A stretch of 64,000 nucleotides of DNA from Phascolarctobacterium sp. Lineage in GTDB: Bacteria; Bacillota; Negativicutes; Acidaminococcales; Acidaminococcaceae. How positions within the stretch are numbered: the first letter of the stretch is position 1; every line of letters starts with the position of its first letter. Below are positions 25,775-33,802 of this stretch, in pieces. The stretch lies in assembly GCA_030540395.1 (NCBI GenBank), contig JAUNWI010000007.1, forward strand, positions 46,617 through 110,616, written 5' to 3'. A program made the translations under genes and the position numbers. A model generated the notes under the pieces. That model saw nothing but the letters and a program-made list of their open reading frames with translations. It did no database searches and was not told where the DNA came from.

Positions 25775-26995
25775 ATGCTTGAAGTAGAGTTTGAGAGGCT
25801 ACAACTTAATAAAGTGCTGGTGGTGCTGAGAAGCTGCGGCAGCCAGTGGCAGAAGAGCTTCATCAAGAGCTTGGAGCAAGGCAGAGCTGTGGTGGATTTG
25901 GCGGACCCGATTGTCAGGGAGCAAGCCTTGAGCTATCCGGAAGGTTTCATTCTTAGCTTGGCCAAGCCTGCACTGCTGTACAATCTGCAAAGAGCGCCGG
26001 AGCTGTTGCCCTTGTTGGCCCAAGCGGAAGCGCCGCAAGGCTCCTTTGTGGCCGTGACCGAGCAAAGTCATTATTTGTTAGACAGGATAGAAGAGCTGGG
26101 GAGCGCTGAGGGCGAAGCTTCGGGTGATGCAGATGATGCCGTGGGCGATGATGAGCTTTGGGCCAAGCTAGCCATAGTGGAGTTACCTTTGATGGCAGGG
26201 GAGCGAGTACCCTTTGTGCCGGATGGCGAAGGTAGCAGTGGCAGAAGCGCAAGAAAAGCGAAAAACGTGCTGGAGAGCATTGTCTTGGGCAGCTTGCGTA
26301 GGCAAGAAGGTAGTGGCGACAAGCAGTATTATACCAGCTTCATCAAAAGCATGGTGCGCCAGCAAATCATGGAGCAAACCACAGTCAGCGACGATATCAA
26401 ATTCTACCGCTTTTTGGGCATGGCCGCCAGCATGACGGGAACGGTGGTCAACTATGCTCGTTTGGCCAGCACAGTGGGCATTACTGCGCCCACGGCCAAG
26501 CAGTGGCTGCAATTTTTGGCCGGAACCGGGCTGGTGTATCTGCTGCAGCCCTTGGAAGGCGTGGTAGGGAAGCGTTTGGTGAAGGCGCCCAAGCTTTATT
26601 TTCGCGACACGGGCATGGTCGTGGCACTGCTGCAGCTAACCGACGCTGCCAGCGTCATGCAAAGCGTGTATTATAAAAACCTTTTTGAAAACTACGTGGT
26701 GAACGAAATCCGCGAGAGCTATCTGGAGCAGGGCGTGGAGCCCAAGCTACTCTTTTACAAGGACTCCAACTATAAAGAAATCAGCCTCATCATGGAGGTG
26801 GAGGGAAGGCTTTATCCTGTGGCCATCACCAAGGATGAATTTAAGACTAGCAAGCTGTACAAGGACTTCCAAATCCTGAATTCCTATGCCGAGGAGCATG
26901 GCTTGGAGCTGGGCAGTGGCTGCGTCATTGGCATGGGCAAGCCGGAAGCCTTTTTGGAGCACGGCATCTGCTACGCAGCTGCCGAAAAGCTGTAA
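25775..26995 (+). CDS. AAA_14/DUF4143-family protein with degenerate ATPase motifs
   Basis: A 406-residue protein. The C-terminal half (from about residue 190) is a DUF4143-type domain: TVSDDIKFYRFL, a helix-turn-helix-like region (LASTVGITAPTAKQWLQFL), LYFRDTGMV, NLFENYVVNEI and a final LIMEVEGRLYPVAI strand. The N-terminal AAA_14 half keeps the family spacing, but the P-loop reads SCGSQWQKS where G-A-R-Q-V-G-K-T is usual. The Walker B position reads LLYNLQRAPEL where I-I-D-E-I-Q is usual, so ATP hydrolysis is probably lost. ATG 25775 and TTG 25739 are both possible starts. It is the first GC-rich gene after the island and stands alone. Confidence 0.78.
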   Translation: MLEVEFERLQLNKVLVVLRSCGSQWQKSFIKSLEQGRAVVDLADPIVREQALSYPEGFILSLAKPALLYNLQRAPELLPLLAQAEAPQGSFVAVTEQSHYLLDRIEELGSAEGEASGDADDAVGDDELWAKLAIVELPLMAGERVPFVPDGEGSSGRSARKAKNVLESIVLGSLRRQEGSGDKQYYTSFIKSMVRQQIMEQTTVSDDIKFYRFLGMAASMTGTVVNYARLASTVGITAPTAKQWLQFLAGTGLVYLLQPLEGVVGKRLVKAPKLYFRDTGMVVALLQLTDAASVMQSVYYKNLFENYVVNEIRESYLEQGVEPKLLFYKDSNYKEISLIMEVEGRLYPVAITKDEFKTSKLYKDFQILNSYAEEHGLELGSGCVIGMGKPEAFLEHGICYAAAEKL

Positions 26996-27010
26996 AAACT
27001 AAAAAACTTG

Positions 27011-27060
27011 AAAGCAACAGTTGCCGTAAAAAAATTACGGAAACTGTTGCTTTTGTTTGA
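27011..27060 (+). terminator. Intrinsic terminator
   Basis: Stem AAAGCAACAGTT (27011-27022) with AACTGTTGCTTT (27042-27053), plus an inner CCGTAA/TTACGG helix, followed by a T-rich run. It ends the DUF4143-family gene. Confidence 0.85.
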
Positions 27061-27316
27061 TTTTATCGTAGGATATTACAGCCGCACTAGTCAAGATATG
27101 ATATAATATAGTCAGAAAAGATTCACAGACTAAAATGGTAACGTCATTAATTCCCCTATATTTCCTCAATTTTTTATTGTACTCTGGAGCAAATGGTGGT
27201 AATATATATGAAACGAGTCTGCAAGTTTATACATTCAGGTGGAAGAACCTGTTGGGCTGAAGAGCCTGCTACAGCAGGAGGAGCCGCCACTATTTTGCTA
27301 TAAGGGAGTCTTGAAA
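27061..27316 (+). other. Leader region upstream of GNAT gene, with possible short ORF
   Basis: About 250 bp without a conventional gene. A -10-like TATAAT lies at 27102-27107 with no clear -35. A 31-codon frame runs from ATG 27208 to TAA 27301-27303, directly before the ribosome site of the GNAT gene (AGGGAG 27303-27308). Inside it a GCCTGCTACAGCAGG hairpin can form. It might be a leader peptide or upstream ORF, but it is not rich in any one amino acid and no known riboswitch or T-box core was recognised. Confidence 0.3.
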
Positions 27317-27802
27317 ATGATTATATTTCGTCCTGCCAAATTCAGCGACGTGGAAAATATTCACAAGCTGTTGAATGATTATGCCAAGGAGGGGCTCATG
27401 CTGCCCCGTGCCCGCAACGCTATCTACGAAAATCTGCGGGATTATATTATTGCCGTGGAGGGCAACCACCTCCTGGGCTGCGGTGCCCTGCACTTTGTCT
27501 GGGATAGACTGGCCGAAATTCGCAGCTTGGCCGTAGCGCCGGACCTGAAATGCACTGGCATCGGTCGCCAGCTGGTGCAGCATCTGGAAAAGGAAGGCAT
27601 TGAACGCGGTGTGACCATGTTCTTTACCCTGACCTATCAGCCAGGCTTCTTTGCCAAGTGCGACTATATTGAAACTGCCAAGGACAAGCTGCCCCAGAAG
27701 GTATGGAAGGAATGCGTGTATTGTCCGCAATATCCTTACTGTAATGAAATCGCCTTCGTCAAGACCACGGTGGACTACGAGCCCAGCCATGTGAAATTTT
27801 AA
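27317..27802 (+). CDS. GNAT N-acetyltransferase, N-acetylglutamate synthase-like
   Basis: A 161-residue GNAT enzyme. The acetyl-CoA loop is SLAVAPDLKCTGIGRQLV (about 72-89). The pattern GCGALHFVWDRLAEIRSL, the Y-x-P-G-FF-x-K-x-x-Y segment and the C-terminal Cys-rich CVYCPQYPYCNE are typical of the short stand-alone ArgA-like acetyltransferases found in many bacteria. These acetylate glutamate for arginine synthesis. ATG 27317 is set by AGGGAG 8 nt upstream. No arginine genes are nearby, so the substrate remains an inference. Confidence 0.8.
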   Translation: MIIFRPAKFSDVENIHKLLNDYAKEGLMLPRARNAIYENLRDYIIAVEGNHLLGCGALHFVWDRLAEIRSLAVAPDLKCTGIGRQLVQHLEKEGIERGVTMFFTLTYQPGFFAKCDYIETAKDKLPQKVWKECVYCPQYPYCNEIAFVKTTVDYEPSHVKF

Positions 27803-27817
27803 GAATGCATAAAAATA

Positions 27818-27856
27818 AGCTCTCTACTGCATAATCAGTAGAGAGCTGTTTTGCTT
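27818..27856. terminator. Intrinsic terminator
   Basis: Perfect 12-bp stem AGCTCTCTACTG (27818-27829) and CAGTAGAGAGCT (27836-27847), loop CATAAT, followed by GTTTTG. It ends the GNAT gene and may also serve the convergent glycosylase gene. Confidence 0.85.
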
Positions 27857-27861
27857 AGAAA

Positions 27862-27958
27862 CCCCTCCGCCTCGCAAGCTCGGCACCCACCCCAGGGTGC
27901 CTTCTCTTGGCCCTAAAGGGCCAATTCACCTTGTCCCCTTTAAAGGGGAGGCAGGGTC
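27862..27958. repeat. Palindromic GC-rich intergenic repeat, copy 1
   Basis: Begins CCCTCCGCCTCGCAAGCTC and contains internal hairpins (CACCCACCCCAGGGTG; TTGGCCCTAAAGGGCCAA; CCCCTTTAAAGGGG). The opening matches copy 3 at 41083-41106 almost exactly. It is a dispersed, structured element in a convergent intergenic space. Confidence 0.65.
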
Positions 27959-27963
27959 AGTGC

Positions 27964-28581
27964 TTATTTTTCATTAGCGTGCTGCCACAGGTACCAGACC
28001 ACCAGGGAGCGCCAGGGCCGCCAAGGCTCGGTCACCTTGTTAATAACTCCGCGCTTGGGCAGTTCCGGCAGGTGTAGTAGCTGCTGCAGCTCCTTCTTGA
28101 AAATATAATCTGCCGAAGGCACCACATCCGGGCGGCACAATCCTAAAAGCAAAAACATCTCGATGGTCCATTGACCAAGGCCCCGCACCGTCAGCAAAAG
28201 CTTAGTGATTTGACTGTCGCTCATCTCCGCAAACTTGCTCATATCAATTTTGCCATCCGCCACTGCTTGGGCAAAGCCATACAGATAATCAATCTTTTGC
28301 TGCTTTAAGCCGATGGCAAGATAATCGTCAACAGTGAGCTTCAAAATAGCCTCCGGGGTAATGGGCTTGCCGGTGAGGTCCATGAGCTTTTGCAGGAGCT
28401 CCTGACTTACCTCCGGGGGCAGCTGCTGGGAAATGATGCCCGTGAGCAGGATACCGAAATACTCGGCTTGGGGCTTAGCCTTGAGGGGGCAGGGGGCATA
28501 TTTTTCAACTAATGGGGCGAGCTCGGGCGCATTTTCGCGCAGATATTTGTCACCAAGGGACCAATCTGGGGTTTGGCACAT
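27964..28581 (-). CDS. DNA-3-methyladenine glycosylase II-like (HhH-GPD) repair enzyme
   Basis: A 205-residue HhH-GPD base-excision glycosylase. It has the helix-hairpin-helix LTVRGLGQWTIEMFLL and, after it, RPDVVPSADYIFKK with the family catalytic Asp, then PWRPWRSLVVWYLW at the C-terminus. These features are those of AlkA-type enzymes removing alkylated bases. ATG 28581 is preferred: AAGGAGG directly abuts the upstream ATG 28587 but is properly spaced for 28581. It is one of few minus-strand genes and lies convergent to the GNAT gene across a repeat. Confidence 0.88.
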   Translation of the reverse strand: MCQTPDWSLGDKYLRENAPELAPLVEKYAPCPLKAKPQAEYFGILLTGIISQQLPPEVSQELLQKLMDLTGKPITPEAILKLTVDDYLAIGLKQQKIDYLYGFAQAVADGKIDMSKFAEMSDSQITKLLLTVRGLGQWTIEMFLLLGLCRPDVVPSADYIFKKELQQLLHLPELPKRGVINKVTEPWRPWRSLVVWYLWQHANEK

Positions 28582-28672
28582 AAGCATCCTCCTTTTCCAT
28601 ATTACTAGTTTAAGCTATCCCTAATTTTACCACAAATTCACACAAAGTGCGAGTCGCAAAAACACAATATAA

Positions 28673-28701
28673 TTGCACTTTTCAGCGCTACGAGTTATAA
28701 T
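28673..28701 (+). promoter_or_regulatory. Sigma-A-type promoter for gltX
   Basis: TTGCAC (28673-28678), 17-nt spacer, TATAAT (28696-28701). About 60 nt upstream of the gltX start. Confidence 0.75.
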
Positions 28702-28761
28702 TATTCTGATATACAATTTTCATTTTTAGACTGAATGAAATAAGAAGAAGGAGACGATAAA

Positions 28762-30225
28762 ATGTCCGAGGTTAGAGTAAGATTTGCACCCAGTCCCACT
28801 GGGTATTTACATATTGGTGGTGCCCGCACTGCGCTGTTCAACTGGTTGTTTGCCCGCAAAATGGGCGGCAAGCTGATTCTGCGTATTGAGGATACTGACG
28901 TGGAGCGCCTGAAGGAGGACTCCGTGAGCCAAATCATCACCAGCCTGAACTGGCTTGGCATCAATTGGGATGAGGGCCCGGAAAAGGGCGGAGACTATGG
29001 TCCCTACTACCAATCCGAGCGTCTTGATATTTACAGAAAATATTGCCAGCAGCTGGTGGATGAGGGCAAGGCTTACTACTGCTTCTGCACCGTGGAGGAG
29101 CTGGCTAAGGAGCGCGAAAAGCAAGCCGCTGCCAAGCTGTCCCCCCGTTATGTGGGCACCTGCCGTGACATTCCTGTGGAGGAGGCCAAGGTACGCGCTG
29201 CTGCCGGTGAAAGCTACACCGTGCGCCTGAAGAACCCCACCGAGGGCGCCATTACTTTCCATGATTTGATTCATGGTGATATTACCTATGGCATGGATCA
29301 ATTTGATGATTTTGTTATCATGAAATCCAATGGCATTCCTACCTATAACTTTGCTGTTGTAGTGGACGACCATCTGATGGGCATGACCCACGTGTTGCGT
29401 GCGGAGGAGCATCTTTCCAACACTCCCAAGCAGCTGTTGGTGTACAAGGCCTTTGGCTGGGAGCCGCCTAAGTTCGGCCATATGTCCATGATTTTAGCGC
29501 CGGACCGTTCCAAGCTGAGCAAGCGCCATGGTGCAACCTCTGTAGAAGAATTCCGTGGCCAAGGCTATTTGAGCGAGGCTATTGTGAACTATTTGACCCT
29601 GTTGGGCTGGGGCCCCGGGGACGAGCGCGAAATCTTCTCCAAGGAAGAAACTGTGAAGCTTTTTGAGCTGGAGCAAATGAGTCACAAGGCTGCTATTTAT
29701 GATACCAAAAAGCTGACTTGGATGAATGGCCAATACCTGTCCGAGCTGCCCTTGGAAAAGATTCTGCCTGAGGTAAAGCCCTTCTTTGTGAAGGATGGCT
29801 TGGTGGATGAGGCTTGGTTTGCCGACCATGAGGAATATTTTGCTAAATTAGTGGACTGCGTGCGTGTGCGCGTGAAGACTTTGCAGGAGGTGGCTGATGC
29901 TTCCACTTACTTCTTCAAGGATGTGGATGCATACGACGAAAAGGGTGTAGCTAAGCACTTTAAGCCGGAAAACATCAGCATCATGGAGCAATGCATTGCT
30001 GCCATTGAAGCGGATGAGGTTTATGACTTGGCCAGCACTGAAGCAGCCTACAACAAGATTGCTGCGGACAACAATCTGGCACTGGGCAAGGTAATTCATC
30101 CCACTCGTTTGGCCCTGACTGGCAGAACTGTTTCCCCCGGCATGTTCGATGTTATGGTGCTGCTGGGCAAGGAAAAAACCATTGCGCGCATGAAGAAGGC
30201 TATTGAGTTTATTAAAGGTTTATAA
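28762..30225 (+). CDS. gltX: Glutamyl-tRNA synthetase
   Basis: A 487-residue class I aminoacyl-tRNA synthetase that charges tRNA-Glu. Near the N-terminus it has RFAPSPTGYLHIGGARTAL with the HIGH-type HIGG. The signature KLSKRHG lies near residue 252, and the anticodon-binding C-terminal half is complete. AAGGAG precedes ATG 28762 and a good promoter lies upstream. In organisms lacking GlnRS it often also charges tRNA-Gln, but nothing here decides that. Confidence 0.96.
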   Translation: MSEVRVRFAPSPTGYLHIGGARTALFNWLFARKMGGKLILRIEDTDVERLKEDSVSQIITSLNWLGINWDEGPEKGGDYGPYYQSERLDIYRKYCQQLVDEGKAYYCFCTVEELAKEREKQAAAKLSPRYVGTCRDIPVEEAKVRAAAGESYTVRLKNPTEGAITFHDLIHGDITYGMDQFDDFVIMKSNGIPTYNFAVVVDDHLMGMTHVLRAEEHLSNTPKQLLVYKAFGWEPPKFGHMSMILAPDRSKLSKRHGATSVEEFRGQGYLSEAIVNYLTLLGWGPGDEREIFSKEETVKLFELEQMSHKAAIYDTKKLTWMNGQYLSELPLEKILPEVKPFFVKDGLVDEAWFADHEEYFAKLVDCVRVRVKTLQEVADASTYFFKDVDAYDEKGVAKHFKPENISIMEQCIAAIEADEVYDLASTEAAYNKIAADNNLALGKVIHPTRLALTGRTVSPGMFDVMVLLGKEKTIARMKKAIEFIKGL

Positions 30226-30226
30226 T

Positions 30227-31072
30227 ATGAAAACACTATTAACTACTGTTATACTGCTCATGCTCTGCCTGCCGGTGTTCGCCGACCAGCGGACCACGGT
30301 GCTGCAGGAGCAGACCACGCTTGGCAAGGCTAGCGCTACACTGCCTTATATCGATGGTAGCAACGATGCGGTCTATGAAAAGCAGCTCAATATGCTGATT
30401 CGTGAAGCCGCCACCAAGCTGAGCAAGGAAGTGGGCGGGGGCAGTGTGAGCTACGAGGTAAAGCTCAATCGTCCCAGCTTGGTCAGCCTTTTGCTCGCCG
30501 CAACCAACGGCGAGCAGGTAGCCTATAAGGGCCTCAACCTTGACCTGACCACGGGAAAGGAATTCACTGTCACCGACTTCTTTGTGGACAAGGAGCAGGT
30601 GCAGCAGGCCTTGGGCGACTACGACAGGGTGCTGTTTGCCGAGGATGGCATTTATTTACAGCAGGAAAAATACGGTGAGTATGCCACCTTCGTGCCCTAT
30701 AACAAGGTGCTGGACCACATGCGCATTGGCGAAGCCGGTCGCATCATGCAGGTGGCACGCTTGACAGCTGCTGCCAGTGGCAAAACCTTGGTGCTAGATA
30801 AGCCGGGCATGTTAGCCTTGAAGCTGGCCAGCAATCCTTCCACTGGCTATAGCTGGCAGATGAGCGCTGACAGTGCTGCGGTTGTCAGAGTGGGTAGCAC
30901 CTTCATCATCCCCCGTGAGGAAGAGGAGCGCATGGCAACCGGCGTAGCGGGCACGGAGATTCTGTTCCTCAACGTGAACGAGCCCGGAACCTACAAGGTG
31001 CAAATGGAATACAAGCGCCCTTGGGAAAGAATAAGTCTAGATAAATTTACTTTTACCATTAGCGTTCGTTGA
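30227..31072 (+). CDS. Secreted protein with DUF3298-like and chagasin-type (I42) inhibitor domains
   Basis: A 281-residue exported protein starting 1 nt after the gltX stop. A signal peptide ends at VFA/DQ (residues 19/20). Residues about 25-170 resemble the DUF4163/DUF3298 envelope fold (LNLDLTTGKEFTVTDFF, FVPYNKV). Residues about 185-281 match chagasin-like cysteine-protease inhibitors: loop NPSTGYSW (203-210), a G-V-A-G loop (239-242) and RPWE (264-267), the three loops that enter the protease cleft. It may restrain host or self cysteine peptidases in the periplasm. The domain pairing is unusual to me. Confidence 0.8.
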   Translation: MKTLLTTVILLMLCLPVFADQRTTVLQEQTTLGKASATLPYIDGSNDAVYEKQLNMLIREAATKLSKEVGGGSVSYEVKLNRPSLVSLLLAATNGEQVAYKGLNLDLTTGKEFTVTDFFVDKEQVQQALGDYDRVLFAEDGIYLQQEKYGEYATFVPYNKVLDHMRIGEAGRIMQVARLTAAASGKTLVLDKPGMLALKLASNPSTGYSWQMSADSAAVVRVGSTFIIPREEEERMATGVAGTEILFLNVNEPGTYKVQMEYKRPWERISLDKFTFTISVR

Positions 31073-31084
31073 TAAGGAATTATT

Positions 31085-31330
31085 ATGGAAAAAACAGCTA
31101 TTTCGGTACAAATATATAATGAAACCTATGTGCTGCGCACCTCCGCACCCCAAACCAAGGTGGTGCAGATTGCCCAAAGCGTGGACGAGCGCATGCAGCG
31201 TTTGGCAGCGGAGAAAAAGGTCACTAATCGGGAGAAGCTGGCCGTGTGGACGGCGCTGGATTTGGCGGCGGAGCTCCACGAGCTGCAGGAGCGTTACGAC
31301 AAGCTATTGGCCGCAGTGCGTGAAAGGTAA
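31085..31330 (+). CDS. zapA: Cell division protein ZapA
   Basis: An 81-residue ZapA-type protein, which bundles FtsZ filaments at midcell. It has the N-terminal beta element ISVQIYNETYVLRT, the A-x-x-VDERMQRLA region and a C-terminal coiled coil (ALDLAAELHELQERY). Followed after 5 nt by a U32 peptidase gene and then mutS2, an order I associate with Firmicutes. Confidence 0.9.
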   Translation: MEKTAISVQIYNETYVLRTSAPQTKVVQIAQSVDERMQRLAAEKKVTNREKLAVWTALDLAAELHELQERYDKLLAAVRER

Positions 31331-31335
31331 AGAAG

Positions 31336-33801
31336 ATGAAGCAAGAATATATTGAGCTATTAGCTCCGGCTGGCAGCTGGGAAGCACTGGAGGCGGCGGT
31401 GAATGCCGGCGCCGATGCTGTGTACATGGGCGGCAAAGCCTTTGGCGCCCGGGCCTACGCCAGCAATTTTGATAAGGAAGAAATGGCGAAGGCTGTGTAC
31501 TTCGCTCACATGCACCGGGTGCGACTGTACATCACTGTCAATACGCTGGTGGACGACAGTGAGCTGGAGGAGCTGGCGGACTATCTCCTCTTTTTGAACA
31601 ATGTGGGTGTGGACGGCATCATCGTGCAGGATTTGGGCGTCATTCGTTTGGCACGCCAAATCGTGCCGGAGCTGCCCCTGCACGCCAGCACCCAAATGAC
31701 CATTACCAATAGCAGCGGTGTGGATTTCGCCGTGGCAGCGGGCATGGAGCGCAGCGTTTTGGCTCGCGAGCTTTCCTTAAAGGAAATCGAAGCTGCCTGC
31801 AGCCGTGGCACGGAGATTGAAACCTTTATCCATGGCGCTTTGTGCGTATGCTATAGCGGCCAATGTCTCATGAGCAGCCTCATCGGCGGCCGCAGCGGCA
31901 ACCGTGGCCGCTGCGCTCAGCCCTGCCGTTTGCCCTACAAGCTTTTGAACGCTAAGGGCGAGGATATGCTAGCGGGCAAGGATGTAGGGCAATACCTGCT
32001 AAGCCCCAAGGATATGAACACCTTAGAGATTCTGCCCCAGCTCATCGAAGCCGGCGTAGTGAGCTACAAAATCGAAGGCCGCATGAAGCGCCCTGAATAC
32101 GTAGCTGTTGTTGTGGATGCTTATCGTCGCGCCATCGACAGCTACAAGGCAGGGAACTACCACGTTCCTGCCGAGGATTTGGCCAACATTGAGCAAATTT
32201 TTAATCGTGACTTTACCACGGCCTATATGACTCATCGTCCCGGCAAGGAAATGATGAGCGACAGACGCCCCAACAACCGCGGCGTTTTGGTTGGTCGTGT
32301 CACGAAATTAGACAAGCAGCATAACAAGGCTACTGTGAAGCTGGACAAGGAGCTGCATTTAGGAGACGGCCTGGAATTTTGGGTTAGCGTGGGTGGCCGC
32401 GTGGGCACCACTGTGACCGAAATGCTCAAGAACGGCGCTAGCGTTGAGGTTGCTCGCCCCGGCGAGCAGGTCACCATTGACGTGCCCAAGGGCGTGCGCT
32501 TCAATGACCGCGTCTTCCGCACTCTGGACAGTGGCCTCATGGCCTATGCAGGCCAGTTCTTCGGCCCCGATGCCAAGAAACGCATCAATGTGAAGGCAGT
32601 AGTAACGGCCAAGCTAGGCCAGCCCATGACCGTCGTCCTCACGGACGACGAGGGCAATGTGGGCTACGGCGAGACCGACTTCATCGTGGAAGCGGCGCGT
32701 AAGCGCGCGTTGGACGCTGAAGTGGTGCGCAAGCAAATGGACCGCATGGGCACCACGGAGTACGCCTTGAGCGACATGGAGTTCATCCATGACGAAAACG
32801 TCATGGTGCCCATGAGCGAAATGAACGAGGCGCGCCGCATGGCCTGCGAGGCCTTGGACGCGGCGCGCCTGGAGGCCTTTGCGCCGGCGCGCACTGCCGT
32901 GCACGCCTACAGCGCTAGCCTGCAGCCCAGGATGCGCAAGCCGCGCCCTGTGCAAAGCAAGCTCACTGTACATTGCGATAGCGTGGGCAAAGTGAACGCT
33001 GCTTTGCAGGCGGGCGCGGAGCGCATCCTCTTCGGGGGTGATTGCTTCAATCACCAGCTGCCCAGCGAGGCGGATTATACCAAGGTAGCGGAGCTCTGCC
33101 GGAAGGCAGGGCGGGAGCTGGCCTTTGCTACGCCGCGCATTATTAAGGAAGCGCAGCTGGCGTACTTTGACAAGCTCTTTGCACTGTGGCAGGATTTGCA
33201 GCCTGACTACGTGTATATCAATAATAATGGCCTCTGGCCTTTAGCGAAAAAATATAGTGGACTGAAGCTCATTGCCGACATGTCCCTGAACATTTTTAAC
33301 AGCCAGAGTCTGCAGTTCTGGCAGGAAAATGGCGCAGTAGGTGCTGTCATCAGTCCGGAGCTGACCATGGCTCAAGTTGAGCATCTTACCAGCGTGAGCC
33401 CGCTGCCCTTGGAGTGCATGATTCAAGGTCGCTTGGAAATGATGGTTTCCGAATACTGCGTGGGCGGCAGCTTCTTGGGCGATTTGCACAAGGGTGCCTG
33501 CCAGTTCAACTGTCGTGAAAAGCTCTTTTTGGGCGACCGCAAGGAGGCCCAATTCCCCGTGGCAACGGACCAATTCTGTCGTATGCACATTTTGAATGCT
33601 CATGAGTTGTCCTTGGTGGCCAACGTGCAGCAGCTGGCGGCAGCAGGTGTAGCAAGTCTGCGCATTGACGGACGTGAGTACGACGAAGCAAAATTGGCAG
33701 AGCTCATTGAGCTGTATCGCTTAGTGTTAGGCGGAGCGGTGGAGAATCCGGAAAATCTGCCGGGAACGACCCGCGGACATTATTTTAGAGGTGTGATGTA
33801 A
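31336..33801 (+). CDS. U32 family peptidase / RlhA-like protein with DUF3656
   Basis: An 821-residue U32 protein. The N-terminal catalytic-like domain has ELLAPAGSWEALEAAVNAGA, and CYSGQCLMSS with nearby GRCAQPCR supplies the conserved cysteines. The middle (about 380-480) is a DUF3656-like beta region, and a second U32-like half has CVGGSFLGDLHKGAC. Once called collagenases, some members (RlhA) hydroxylate 23S rRNA C2501 and others act in tRNA or ubiquinone hydroxylation. The long two-part form is common in Firmicutes. The function here is therefore more likely RNA hydroxylation than proteolysis. Confidence 0.85.
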   Translation: MKQEYIELLAPAGSWEALEAAVNAGADAVYMGGKAFGARAYASNFDKEEMAKAVYFAHMHRVRLYITVNTLVDDSELEELADYLLFLNNVGVDGIIVQDLGVIRLARQIVPELPLHASTQMTITNSSGVDFAVAAGMERSVLARELSLKEIEAACSRGTEIETFIHGALCVCYSGQCLMSSLIGGRSGNRGRCAQPCRLPYKLLNAKGEDMLAGKDVGQYLLSPKDMNTLEILPQLIEAGVVSYKIEGRMKRPEYVAVVVDAYRRAIDSYKAGNYHVPAEDLANIEQIFNRDFTTAYMTHRPGKEMMSDRRPNNRGVLVGRVTKLDKQHNKATVKLDKELHLGDGLEFWVSVGGRVGTTVTEMLKNGASVEVARPGEQVTIDVPKGVRFNDRVFRTLDSGLMAYAGQFFGPDAKKRINVKAVVTAKLGQPMTVVLTDDEGNVGYGETDFIVEAARKRALDAEVVRKQMDRMGTTEYALSDMEFIHDENVMVPMSEMNEARRMACEALDAARLEAFAPARTAVHAYSASLQPRMRKPRPVQSKLTVHCDSVGKVNAALQAGAERILFGGDCFNHQLPSEADYTKVAELCRKAGRELAFATPRIIKEAQLAYFDKLFALWQDLQPDYVYINNNGLWPLAKKYSGLKLIADMSLNIFNSQSLQFWQENGAVGAVISPELTMAQVEHLTSVSPLPLECMIQGRLEMMVSEYCVGGSFLGDLHKGACQFNCREKLFLGDRKEAQFPVATDQFCRMHILNAHELSLVANVQQLAAAGVASLRIDGREYDEAKLAELIELYRLVLGGAVENPENLPGTTRGHYFRGVM

Positions 33802-33802
33802 T

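Noticed and set aside
27208..27316. T-box leader for the GNAT gene
   Set aside because: No AGGGUGGNACCGCG core and no terminator/antiterminator pair could be found.
28807..29481. 224-residue minus-strand ORF
   Set aside because: Antisense shadow of gltX.
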